Shown here: positions 1 to 4,344 of the stretch, piece after piece
How positions within the stretch are numbered: position 1 is the first letter of the stretch
How the letters are laid out: each line of letters starts with the position of its first letter
Assembly: GCA_022709485.1 (NCBI GenBank)
Contig: JAKLIS010000134.1
Location: 1-5,025 of the forward strand
Direction of reading: 5' to 3'
Length of the DNA: 5,025 nt
Source of the DNA: Elusimicrobiota bacterium
GTDB lineage: Bacteria; Elusimicrobiota; Elusimicrobia; F11
The notes under the pieces: model-generated
What the model was told of the DNA's origin: nothing
The model's database searches: none
The model's input: the letters and a program-made list of their open reading frames with translations, nothing else
Program-made: the position numbers and the translations under genes

Positions 1-51
1 ACCCCTCCTTCTCCTCCCTTCGATCCTGGTTGGGTCGAGGATTCATCATGA
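1..51 (+). CDS. possible C-terminal tail of an upstream gene (very short fragment)
   Basis: Frame 1 is open from the window edge to a TGA at 49-51 and would encode the 16-residue tail TPPSPPFDPGWVEDSS. A proline-rich, acidic tail is plausible for a protein end, but 16 codons cannot establish a gene. The other forward frames close at 58-60 and about 143. One minus-strand frame is also open from an ATG at 98-96 to the left edge (starting MRKLTKHGNN), with no good ribosome binding site. Sequence left of the window would decide between these. I cannot name a product. Confidence 0.2.
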   Translation, partial: TPPSPPFDPGWVEDSS

Positions 52-183
52 TCCAACGGTGAATCTAAGTTATTGCCGTGCTTGGTTAATTTTCGCATGC
101 CGCCATTTGCTTCCCATCTATGGAACTATTGACGGTGGGTTTTGACTCCTAATCCGAACTAATACCCAACTGCTTGAAATTTA

Positions 184-212
184 TTTAGAAAAAATAAAAA
201 CGCATCTATAAT
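184..212 (+). promoter_or_regulatory. candidate sigma70-type promoter upstream of the parvulin gene
   Basis: A perfect TATAAT lies at 207-212 and TTTAGA, matching four of six bases of TTGACA, at 184-189, with a 17-nt spacer. Transcription would start near 219 and give a leader of about 175 nt before the gene at 393. The -10 box sits in the centre of the dyad at 198-223. This could mean a repressor-controlled promoter, or the match may be a chance by-product of an AT-rich terminator loop. No better promoter was found between here and 393; TATGAT at 335-340 lacks a -35 partner. Confidence 0.3.
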
Positions 213-223
213 TAGAGGCGTTT
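198..223 (-). terminator. 26-bp dyad, probable intrinsic terminator (best on the minus strand)
   Basis: Outer arms AAACGC (198-203) and GCGTTT (218-223) pair perfectly. Inner arms TCTA (205-208) and TAGA (213-216) pair around a TAAT loop, with one A/G mismatch (204/217) between the two stems. Read on the minus strand, the stem is followed by a T-rich tail made from the A-runs at 189-200, the standard shape of a Rho-independent terminator. On the + strand the tail is only TTTATG, so termination there would be weaker. It could also be an operator, since its centre is a TATAAT. Confidence 0.5.
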
Positions 224-377
224 ATGTATTTGCCAATAAATCTGGGGTGCCATTCCCTTCCAAATCTTCCGAATTGGCCGGTTTTGGATATTCCTACGGT
301 TCTCAACAGAGGAATTCATATTTTGTATTGAAATTATGATTCAAATGAGTCATCATCATCCGACGACAATCCCCCTG

Positions 378-392
378 AATTAAAATTTAATT
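378..392. repeat. AT palindrome abutting the parvulin start codon
   Basis: AATTAAAATTTAATT consists of two 7-base arms, AATTAAA and TTTAATT, around a single central A, and ends directly before the ATG at 393. It occupies the place where a Shine-Dalgarno sequence would be, and no such sequence is present. It may be a weakly structured, A/U-rich initiation region or a protein-binding site. With such low sequence complexity, chance is a real alternative. Confidence 0.35.
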
Positions 393-1565
393 ATGAATAA
401 CAAAAAACTTTTAACAATTTCTTCCTTCCTATTATTTATGAGTTTATCGCTATCCGCGGCGGTGGTTGGCAAAATCGTCGCCGTTGTTAATGGCGAAGCT
501 ATTTATCTCTCCGAATTCGAAAATGGGTGGGAAACTCTTACCGAGCAAACAAAGCGCTTACGTGAAAAACCGCTTTCTGTCGATGAGGAAAAAAAGCAAA
601 AGGATATGCTCCTCAATCAAATGGTGGAAGATAAATTGCTCGCCCAAGAAGCGAAAAAGCGCGGGGCCAAAGTTTCTAAGCGAGAGCTCGAAGAGGGTAT
701 TCTTACAATTAAAAATCGGTTTAAAAATTTCCCCAAAAATTATGATCCATCCAAAGAAGATCTTCAGAGAGACCTGAAGCCCGAAGAGAAAACGGAATTT
801 TACAAAGAACTTAAAAATCAGAATTTAACGGAAAAAGAATTCACGGAAAAAATCGAATCTCGTCTTCAAGTGATGAGCCTTACCAACCAGGAAGTTAATT
901 CCAAGGTACCCCTCCCTTTCAAAAAACCTCCCAAGATGGGGGAGAAACCGGATCCGAATGATGTGACCGATGAATTTGAAAAAGAAGCGCGGGATCTTTA
1001 TAAGCAAATTGAAACCCGATACAACGATAAAAACTGGAAGATGAACCCCGACGATGAAATCGACCAAATGACGGAAATCCTTAAAACCAAACTTGGAGAA
1101 ACCGTCCGAGCCCGTCATATACTGGTGCCATCCTCTCGGACCGACAATATGAAAGAAAGGTCCGAAGCCTTAAATAAAGCCAAGTCCATAAAAAAGCAGC
1201 TGGATGGGGGGGCCGATTTCATCGAACTGGCCAACAAAAATAATGAAGGGCCGGCCGCCAAGTCCGGGGGGGATTTGGGATATTTCTCAAAGGGCCAAAT
1301 GGTTCCCGAATTTGATAAAGCCGCTTTTGCTTTAAATGTGGGGCAAATTTCCGACGTCGTTGAGACCCCTTTCGGCTATCACATTATCCAAGTTGAAGAA
1401 AAAAAAGCCGCTCAGCGGCTTCGGTACGAAGACATTAAACTCGAGCTGGTAAACGTCATTTACCAGCGCAAATTGGAGGAGCGTTTCAACAAATTTGTCG
1501 AAGACTTAAAGAAAAAAGCTGAAATCAAAATTCAATATAAGTTCGACGAATCACCAAAAGGCTAG
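393..1565 (+). CDS. exported peptidyl-prolyl cis-trans isomerase, SurA/parvulin type
   Basis: This 390-residue protein should catalyse proline cis-trans isomerisation and act as a chaperone outside the cytoplasm. Residues 1-22 form a signal peptide: MNNKK, a hydrophobic core, then a likely cleavage after LSA. Residues 27-45 (KIVAVVNGEAIYLSEF) match the start of the SurA N-terminal domain, and 60-165 are charged and helical. A lysine- and acid-rich linker spans 170-236. One parvulin domain occupies about 237-336, with RHILV (H242), GGDLGYF (292-298), G301, MVPEF (303-307), AF (311-312) and TPFGYHII (325-332). A basic helical tail ends the protein. SurA of E. coli has two parvulin domains, so this is the single-domain form (PrsA/SurA-like). 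The ATG at 393 is favoured because it gives an intact signal peptide, although no Shine-Dalgarno is visible. It appears to be its own transcription unit, since the next gene has its own promoter. Client proteins cannot be told from sequence. Confidence 0.93.
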   Translation: MNNKKLLTISSFLLFMSLSLSAAVVGKIVAVVNGEAIYLSEFENGWETLTEQTKRLREKPLSVDEEKKQKDMLLNQMVEDKLLAQEAKKRGAKVSKRELEEGILTIKNRFKNFPKNYDPSKEDLQRDLKPEEKTEFYKELKNQNLTEKEFTEKIESRLQVMSLTNQEVNSKVPLPFKKPPKMGEKPDPNDVTDEFEKEARDLYKQIETRYNDKNWKMNPDDEIDQMTEILKTKLGETVRARHILVPSSRTDNMKERSEALNKAKSIKKQLDGGADFIELANKNNEGPAAKSGGDLGYFSKGQMVPEFDKAAFALNVGQISDVVETPFGYHIIQVEEKKAAQRLRYEDIKLELVNVIYQRKLEERFNKFVEDLKKKAEIKIQYKFDESPKG

Positions 1566-1589
1566 GCTGATCTCGAAGGAAATTCCATA

Positions 1590-1618
1590 TTGACGGACCT
1601 CCTTAATTAATATATAAG
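1590..1618 (+). promoter_or_regulatory. sigma70-type promoter for rplM-rpsI
   Basis: TTGACG (1590-1595) and TATAAG (1613-1618) each match five of six consensus bases and are separated by exactly 17 nt. They lie between the parvulin stop and rplM. An initiation point seven or so bases after the -10 box falls around 1625-1628, only 6-9 nt before the ATG at 1634, so the transcript would have almost no leader. An overlapping TATATA at 1611-1616 could also serve, with a 15-nt spacer. Confidence 0.6.
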
Positions 1619-1633
1619 CCTCCCTTCATCTCT

Positions 1634-2095
1634 ATGAAAACCTATCATTTAAAAAGAAACGAAGTCGCCCGGAAATGGCATCTTATTGACGCCAAAAACC
1701 AGGTATTGGGCCGTCTTGCCGTCCAGGTGGCAAGATTGGTGACCGGGAAGGGAAAAATTACCTATTCTCCGCATGTTGATTGTGGAGATTTTGTGGTTAT
1801 CCTGAATGCCGAGGGCATTCGAATTACCGGGAACAACAAGCCGGAACAGAAAATCGATTTCCGCCATTCCGGTTACCCCGGAGGGGACACCATCACCCCT
1901 TACGGAACCTTTTTGAAAGAAAATCCCGAGAGAGCCATTTGGCTGGCCGTGAGCGGCATGGTCCCGAAAACGCGCCTCAGGTCCCGGCAAATGGCGCGAC
2001 TCAGAGTTTTCAAGGGAACTCAGCATCCTCACGGCGTACAGTTCGCGCCGCCCAAACCAAAGTCAGAAAAACCCTTCGTAAAGGACGAAAAATAA
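1634..2095 (+). CDS. rplM: 50S ribosomal protein L13
   Basis: L13 is an early-assembling protein of the large ribosomal subunit that binds 23S rRNA. The 153-residue product shows the family landmarks in order: WHLIDAKNQVLGRLA (15-29), a KGK-x-x-YSPHVDCGDFVV block (about 39-55), NAEGIRITG (58-66), the AVSGMVPKTRLRSRQ block (105-119) and LRVFKGTQHPH (123-133). Typical bacterial L13 has about 142-145 residues; the excess is a lysine/proline-rich C-terminal tail after HPHG. The ATG at 1634 gives the standard L13 N-terminus (MKTYHLK). No Shine-Dalgarno precedes it: the upstream bases are pyrimidine-rich. rpsI follows after 3 nt, the conserved L13-S9 operon order. Confidence 0.98.
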   Translation: MKTYHLKRNEVARKWHLIDAKNQVLGRLAVQVARLVTGKGKITYSPHVDCGDFVVILNAEGIRITGNNKPEQKIDFRHSGYPGGDTITPYGTFLKENPERAIWLAVSGMVPKTRLRSRQMARLRVFKGTQHPHGVQFAPPKPKSEKPFVKDEK

Positions 2096-2098
2096 AAC

Positions 2099-2503
2099 AT
2101 GGCAGATCAAATAAATTTTCCTCTCTGGACCGTTGGCCGAAGAAAAGAAAGCGTCGCCCGAGTGAGAGTAGTGCCCGGAAGCGGCCAACTCCTCGTAAAC
2201 AGCAAAACCTTGAATGACTATTTTGGGGGCCATATCCGCGCCAAAGCAGAAGCTCAATCACCCCTGCAAGTCGCCAAAACATTGGCGAGTTATGATTTTC
2301 ATGTCGCCGTCGACGGGGGGGGCATTACCGGTCAAGCAGGCGCCATTAAACTGGGCCTTGCTCGCGCCCTTATAGAAATCGACCCGGAACAGAGAAAAAC
2401 CATTAAGAAAATGGGGTTTTTAATTCGCGACCCCCGTATGGTCGAGCGGAAAAAACCGGGGCAACCAAAAGCCCGTCGTCGCTTCCAACATTCCAAACGA
2501 TAA
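2099..2503 (+). CDS. rpsI: 30S ribosomal protein S9
   Basis: S9 is a small-subunit protein whose C-terminal tail reaches the P-site tRNA. The 134-residue product fits the usual 128-135. It has the GRRKESVARVRVVPGSG N-terminal block (13-29), the VDGGGITGQAGAIKLGLARAL core (about 71-91) and the basic C-terminus RDPRMVERKKPGQPKARRR ending in the nearly invariant SKR. The start lies 3 nt after the rplM stop, so translation is probably coupled. The only Shine-Dalgarno-like bases are AAGGA at 2081-2085, about 13 nt upstream and rather distant. A run of eight G (2315-2322) encodes part of the GGG core. The reading frame of the next gene overlaps the end of this one. Confidence 0.98.
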   Translation: MADQINFPLWTVGRRKESVARVRVVPGSGQLLVNSKTLNDYFGGHIRAKAEAQSPLQVAKTLASYDFHVAVDGGGITGQAGAIKLGLARALIEIDPEQRKTIKKMGFLIRDPRMVERKKPGQPKARRRFQHSKR

Positions 2504-2582
2504 TTCCCGTCATCCTTTAGCCCTTCTTGATAAGGCCGGCCGGCTTCTCGAAAATGAGAATGGCCCGGGGGCTCTTCGAATC

Positions 2583-3662
2583 TTGCGCATTGCCCAAGGC
2601 CATTTTTTGCCTTTATTGGCGCGAGGCGAACTTTTCGAAAAGATGGGCCAAGCTCATCAATTATCGGGAAATCATAAAGCGGCTCTTAAATCCTACCTGT
2701 CTTCTCTCAGCCATTATTTAAAGTTGAAAGATCGGTTTGGAGAAGCTTCCATTCAGAAAAAGCTCGGCGATGTTTATCGGTTGACCGAGAATTTCTCCAA
2801 AGCGGAAAAAAGCTATTCCCGCGCCTATGCTCTTTCATCCTCACCTGACCCATTGACCGGCATCGCCCTATCCATACGCGGAAGAGGTAATTATAAGGGA
2901 GCGATTAAACTCTTGATCGGCGCCCGCGCTCTTTATGAAAAAAGCAATGATCGGGCCGGAACAGCGTATGTCGCATGGGCCCTTGGGACGACTTACCGAT
3001 TTTTGGGGCAATTGGATAAAGCAGAAAAATTTCTAAAGGAAAGCTTAAAAATTTACACGGAGCTGAAAGATGAAGGAGGAATCGCTTATGCGCGTTGTGC
3101 TCTCGGAGGAACGCTCCGGATTCAAGGGGATGCCCGTCATTCCTTCGATCTTTACCGCCGATCAGAACTGACTTTTAGAAAATTTAAAGACCTATTCGGT
3201 CTCGCTTATTCACTTTGCGGTCAAGGAAACGCCCTCCGAATGCAAAATCGCTTCAAAGAATCTGTGGCTTATTTCCAGCGCGCCATTAAGGGGTATTCCG
3301 CCATCGGACAAATGGGCCCCCGCGCTTATGTCTTATGGAATCTTTCACAATCTCTCATCGCCCTCGGGAAAAAATCGAGCGCCGCCAAGAGCCTTCAACA
3401 GGCCGGGGCCATTTTTCGAAAGGTGAAAGATCGACGAGGCTGGGTTTATGTTCTTTTGGGATGGGGGGAATTCCAAAAAAGTGACAATCCATCCCAATCA
3501 AAAACATTTTTCTTAAAAGCGCTTCGAACCAGTGCCCGCCTTCAAAGCCCCTTAGAAACCTTTTATGCCCGTCGAGGCCTTTTCAATCGTGCGTTCGATA
3601 AAGAATTCAAAAAACTCGGCGTAAAATGGCCGCTTTTCAAGAAGTATTTGTCTATTCCATAA
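2583..3662 (+). CDS. tetratricopeptide-repeat protein of unknown function
   Basis: The 359-residue product is almost entirely TPR helices. An irregular N-terminal unit (about 13-45) is followed by a unit at 50-84 and a shortened one at 89-122. Five units of exactly 40 residues then start at 123, 163, 203, 243 and 283, each opening with a D/Q-x-x-G-x-x-Y-like motif and carrying LG or a similar pair plus a helix ending in Y/F. A short basic tail (322-359) ends it. I see no signal peptide, membrane segment or catalytic domain, so it is probably a cytoplasmic scaffold; the partner is unknown. The start is doubtful. TTG at 2583 is the first conventional start codon, with poor ribosome-binding context. 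The frame is open back to a stop at 2421-2423, and residues encoded from about 2505 (HPLALLDKAGRLLENENG) look coding. An ATT at 2490, inside rpsI, is the main non-standard candidate. It probably shares the rplM-rpsI transcript. Confidence 0.85.
   Translation: MRIAQGHFLPLLARGELFEKMGQAHQLSGNHKAALKSYLSSLSHYLKLKDRFGEASIQKKLGDVYRLTENFSKAEKSYSRAYALSSSPDPLTGIALSIRGRGNYKGAIKLLIGARALYEKSNDRAGTAYVAWALGTTYRFLGQLDKAEKFLKESLKIYTELKDEGGIAYARCALGGTLRIQGDARHSFDLYRRSELTFRKFKDLFGLAYSLCGQGNALRMQNRFKESVAYFQRAIKGYSAIGQMGPRAYVLWNLSQSLIALGKKSSAAKSLQQAGAIFRKVKDRRGWVYVLLGWGEFQKSDNPSQSKTFFLKALRTSARLQSPLETFYARRGLFNRAFDKEFKKLGVKWPLFKKYLSIP
2949..3545 (+). repeat. five tandem 40-residue TPR units (120-bp protein-level period)
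   Basis: Within the TPR protein, residues 123-321 divide into blocks beginning DRAGTAYV, DEGGIAYA, DLFGLAYS, QMGPRAYV and DRRGWVYV, at intervals of exactly 40 residues; the last block is 39 long. Each continues with a helix carrying LG or a similar pair, then a turn, then a second helix that usually ends in Y/F plus basic residues. The canonical TPR is 34 residues; longer units of 40-42 occur in kinesin light chain and LGN-type repeats. Repetition is clear in protein but diverged in DNA, so this is an old expansion. Confidence 0.8.
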
Positions 3663-3699
3663 GTCCATCCTGTAAATTCATCCCATCTTTTTCATATTT

Positions 3700-3723
3700 A
3701 TGTCGATAATTCGATGTGTTTTT
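3700..3723 (+). terminator. weak intrinsic terminator candidate after the TPR gene
   Basis: ATGTCGA (3700-3706) can pair with TCGATGT (3711-3717) around a TAAT loop, giving seven pairs of which two are G-U. TTTTT follows at 3719-3723. The stem is short and AU-rich, so termination may be partial. Its position about 40 nt after the TPR stop fits the end of an rplM-rpsI-TPR operon. Confidence 0.35.
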
Positions 3724-3805
3724 ATTAGTCTATAAACGTAGCCAATTCACCAAGTGATGGATGAAAAGTTTTTAGGAAATAAATTAAATTGGGGCTTGCA
3801 AGAAC

Positions 3806-3833
3806 CTGAAACTTACCTTAAAAACAATATAGT
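3806..3833 (+). promoter_or_regulatory. candidate sigma70-type promoter for the HU-family gene
   Basis: TATAGT (3828-3833) matches the -10 consensus at five of six bases. CTGAAA (3806-3811) matches the -35 consensus at four of six, with a 16-nt spacer. Transcription would start near 3840 and produce a leader of about 50 nt. An alternative pair, TTGCAA (3796-3801) with TAAAAA (3819-3824), has a 17-nt spacer and a weaker -10. The 228-nt gap after the TPR gene and the terminator candidate in it support an independent promoter here. Confidence 0.4.
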
Positions 3834-3837
3834 GTGA

Positions 3838-3884
3838 TTTTTAGAATCGGTTTTAGATTCAAAGGTTTGTAAAGGTTCTAAGGA
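3838..3884 (+). promoter_or_regulatory. HU leader stem that could cover the Shine-Dalgarno
   Basis: Bases 3838-3848 (TTTTTAGAATC) can form eleven continuous pairs, three of them G-U, with 3874-3884 (GGTTCTAAGGA). The right arm runs into the Shine-Dalgarno. The left arm has a competing partner: GAATC (3844-3848) pairs perfectly with GATTC (3856-3860). The loop and right arm contain a tandem repeat, AAAGGTT at 3861-3867 and 3871-3877. Two exclusive folds, one hiding the ribosome binding site, suggest translational control such as autoregulation or temperature sensing. This rests on base pairing by eye; the stem is AU-rich and may be marginal. Confidence 0.3.
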
Positions 3885-3886
3885 GG
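3880..3886 (+). promoter_or_regulatory. strong ribosome binding site for the HU-family gene
   Basis: AAGGAGG is a full match to the Shine-Dalgarno consensus, ending 4 nt before the GTG at 3891. It settles the choice of GTG as the start. It is the only strong Shine-Dalgarno among the gene starts in the window. Confidence 0.85.
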
Positions 3887-3890
3887 AACT

Positions 3891-4178
3891 GTGAAAAAAG
3901 GTGAATTGATCGAAAGAGTGTGCCGGGAAGCGCGTTTGCGCCGTTCGGAGGCCATTCGGGCCGTGAAAGCCGTGGTTGCCTCTATTCGCGCTACAATCTC
4001 GGAAGGGGGAAAAATCTCTCTTTCCGGGCTCGGAACATTCAAAGTCAAATCGAGAAAAGCCCGGCCTGGGCGGAATCCGAAAACAGGGGAAACCATTCAA
4101 ATTCCCGTGGGACGTAAGATTTCCTTCAAGCCAAGTCTCGCTTTGAAAAAGCTAATTAAAACCCCCGTTCAAGGCTGA
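3891..4178 (+). CDS. HU/IHF-family DNA-binding protein
   Basis: Histone-like proteins of this family are small dimers that bend DNA and organise the nucleoid. The 95-residue product has the family length and layout: two N-terminal helices (about 3-37, MKKGELIERV onward), then SGLGTFKVKSRKARPGRNP (45-63), where the RPGRNPKTGETI signature (58-69) forms the tip of the DNA-binding arm and P63 is the residue that intercalates in DNA in this family. IQIPVGRKISFKPSLALK (69-86) closes the fold. The ISFKPS stretch resembles IHF as much as HU, so I assign only the family. Translation starts at GTG, supported by a perfect ribosome binding site and by the MKKGELI start typical of the family. It has its own promoter candidate and terminator and appears to be a single-gene unit. 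Its leader may be structured. Confidence 0.96.
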   Translation: MKKGELIERVCREARLRRSEAIRAVKAVVASIRATISEGGKISLSGLGTFKVKSRKARPGRNPKTGETIQIPVGRKISFKPSLALKKLIKTPVQG

Positions 4179-4211
4179 ATTCCCGCACTTTCCTTGAACC
4201 CCGCCTTTTTT
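4167..4211 (+). terminator. inverted repeat across the HU stop codon, possible terminator
   Basis: GTTCAAGG (4167-4174) and CCTTGAAC (4192-4199) are perfect 8-base complements flanking a 17-nt loop that contains the TGA stop (4176-4178). TTTTTT follows at 4206-4211 but is six bases away from the stem, farther than usual. A competing small hairpin, ACCCC (4198-4202) with GGGGT (4212-4216), would place those T residues in its loop. It may protect the 3' end of the mRNA more than it terminates. Confidence 0.35.
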
Positions 4212-4220
4212 GGGGTCGTA

Positions 4221-4251
4221 TTCCATCCTTCTAGGACGATGGGACATTTTT
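4221..4251 (+). terminator. intrinsic terminator after the HU-family gene
   Basis: TTCCATC (4221-4227) pairs with GATGGGA (4238-4244), seven pairs including one G-U, around a 10-nt loop. TTTTT at 4247-4251 follows two bases after the stem. The position about 40 nt after the stop and the closeness of the T-run to the stem make this the better terminator candidate for the HU transcript. Confidence 0.5.
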
Positions 4252-4277
4252 ATTAATTCCCGCGCTGTTTTTATTAA
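4247..4277. repeat. direct repeat TTTTTATTAA, 21-bp spacing
   Basis: TTTTTATTAA occurs at 4247-4256 and again at 4268-4277, and the match partly continues (ATTCCC versus AATCCC context). A spacing of 21 bp puts both copies on the same face of the helix, as paired protein-binding sites often are. The first copy contains the T-run of the HU terminator. The 94 nt before the aminotransferase show no clear promoter otherwise: TAAAAT at 4275-4280 has no good -35. Confidence 0.4.
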
Positions 4278-4344
4278 AATCCCTCCTTGGCCGGGGTCGG
4301 CTTTCTAATACGAGTCAATCTATATCCCGCGCGGAAATCAACAC

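Larger units (their letters stand above)
52..392. other. intergenic region, no convincing gene
   Basis: All six frames are broken by stops, and no tRNA, rRNA or familiar riboswitch core is visible. A 35-codon frame at 224-331 begins with ATG after a GAGG at 215-218, but its product resembles no family I know. The notable content is a dyad at 198-223 with an A-rich left flank, a possible promoter around 184-212, and an AT-rich palindrome touching the start codon of the next gene. A short hairpin with arms ATCCT (23-27) and AGGAT (38-42) lies just to the left, inside 1-51; it has no T-run. Confidence 0.6.

Noticed and set aside
1..98. Minus-strand frame starting at 98 and running off the left edge (MRKLTKHGNN...)
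   Set aside because: No good ribosome binding site or promoter, low-complexity hydrophilic product, and too short to judge; a + strand gene end is equally possible.
129..165. TTGACG and TTGACT as -35 boxes with TAATAC as -10
   Set aside because: Spacers are 25 and 12 nt, outside the workable range, and no better -10 lies at the right distance.
224..331. 35-codon + strand frame (MYLPINLGCHSL...) preceded by GAGG
   Set aside because: No recognisable domain; the GAGG lies inside the dyad arm at 198-223 and would be sequestered or be part of a terminator. Too short to support without conservation.
825..1118. Minus-strand open frame inside the parvulin gene
   Set aside because: It lies opposite a clearly coding sequence and has no family resemblance; a by-product of that gene's codon use.
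1649..2282. Open frames antisense to and out of phase with rplM and rpsI
   Set aside because: L13 and S9 are unmistakable on the + strand in their own frames; the overlapping frames show no domain or initiation signal.
2527..2721. 64-codon + strand frame overlapping the start of the TPR gene
   Set aside because: Considered as the possible missing start region of the TPR protein, but it is in another frame, its product does not look like TPR helices, and the TPR frame itself reads better through the same bases.
3813..4100. Minus-strand frames opposite the HU-family gene
   Set aside because: They fall on the opposite strand of a strongly supported HU/IHF gene with a perfect ribosome binding site; no resemblance to known proteins.
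4289..4302. Small hairpin GCCG-GGGT-CGGC before the aminotransferase
   Set aside because: Only four to five pairs and a TTTC tail; too short to call a terminator or attenuator.
4327..4334. CCGCGCGG palindrome just before the aminotransferase start
   Set aside because: Eight bases only; the related CCCGCGC at 4259-4265 is too short to argue for a regulatory repeat.
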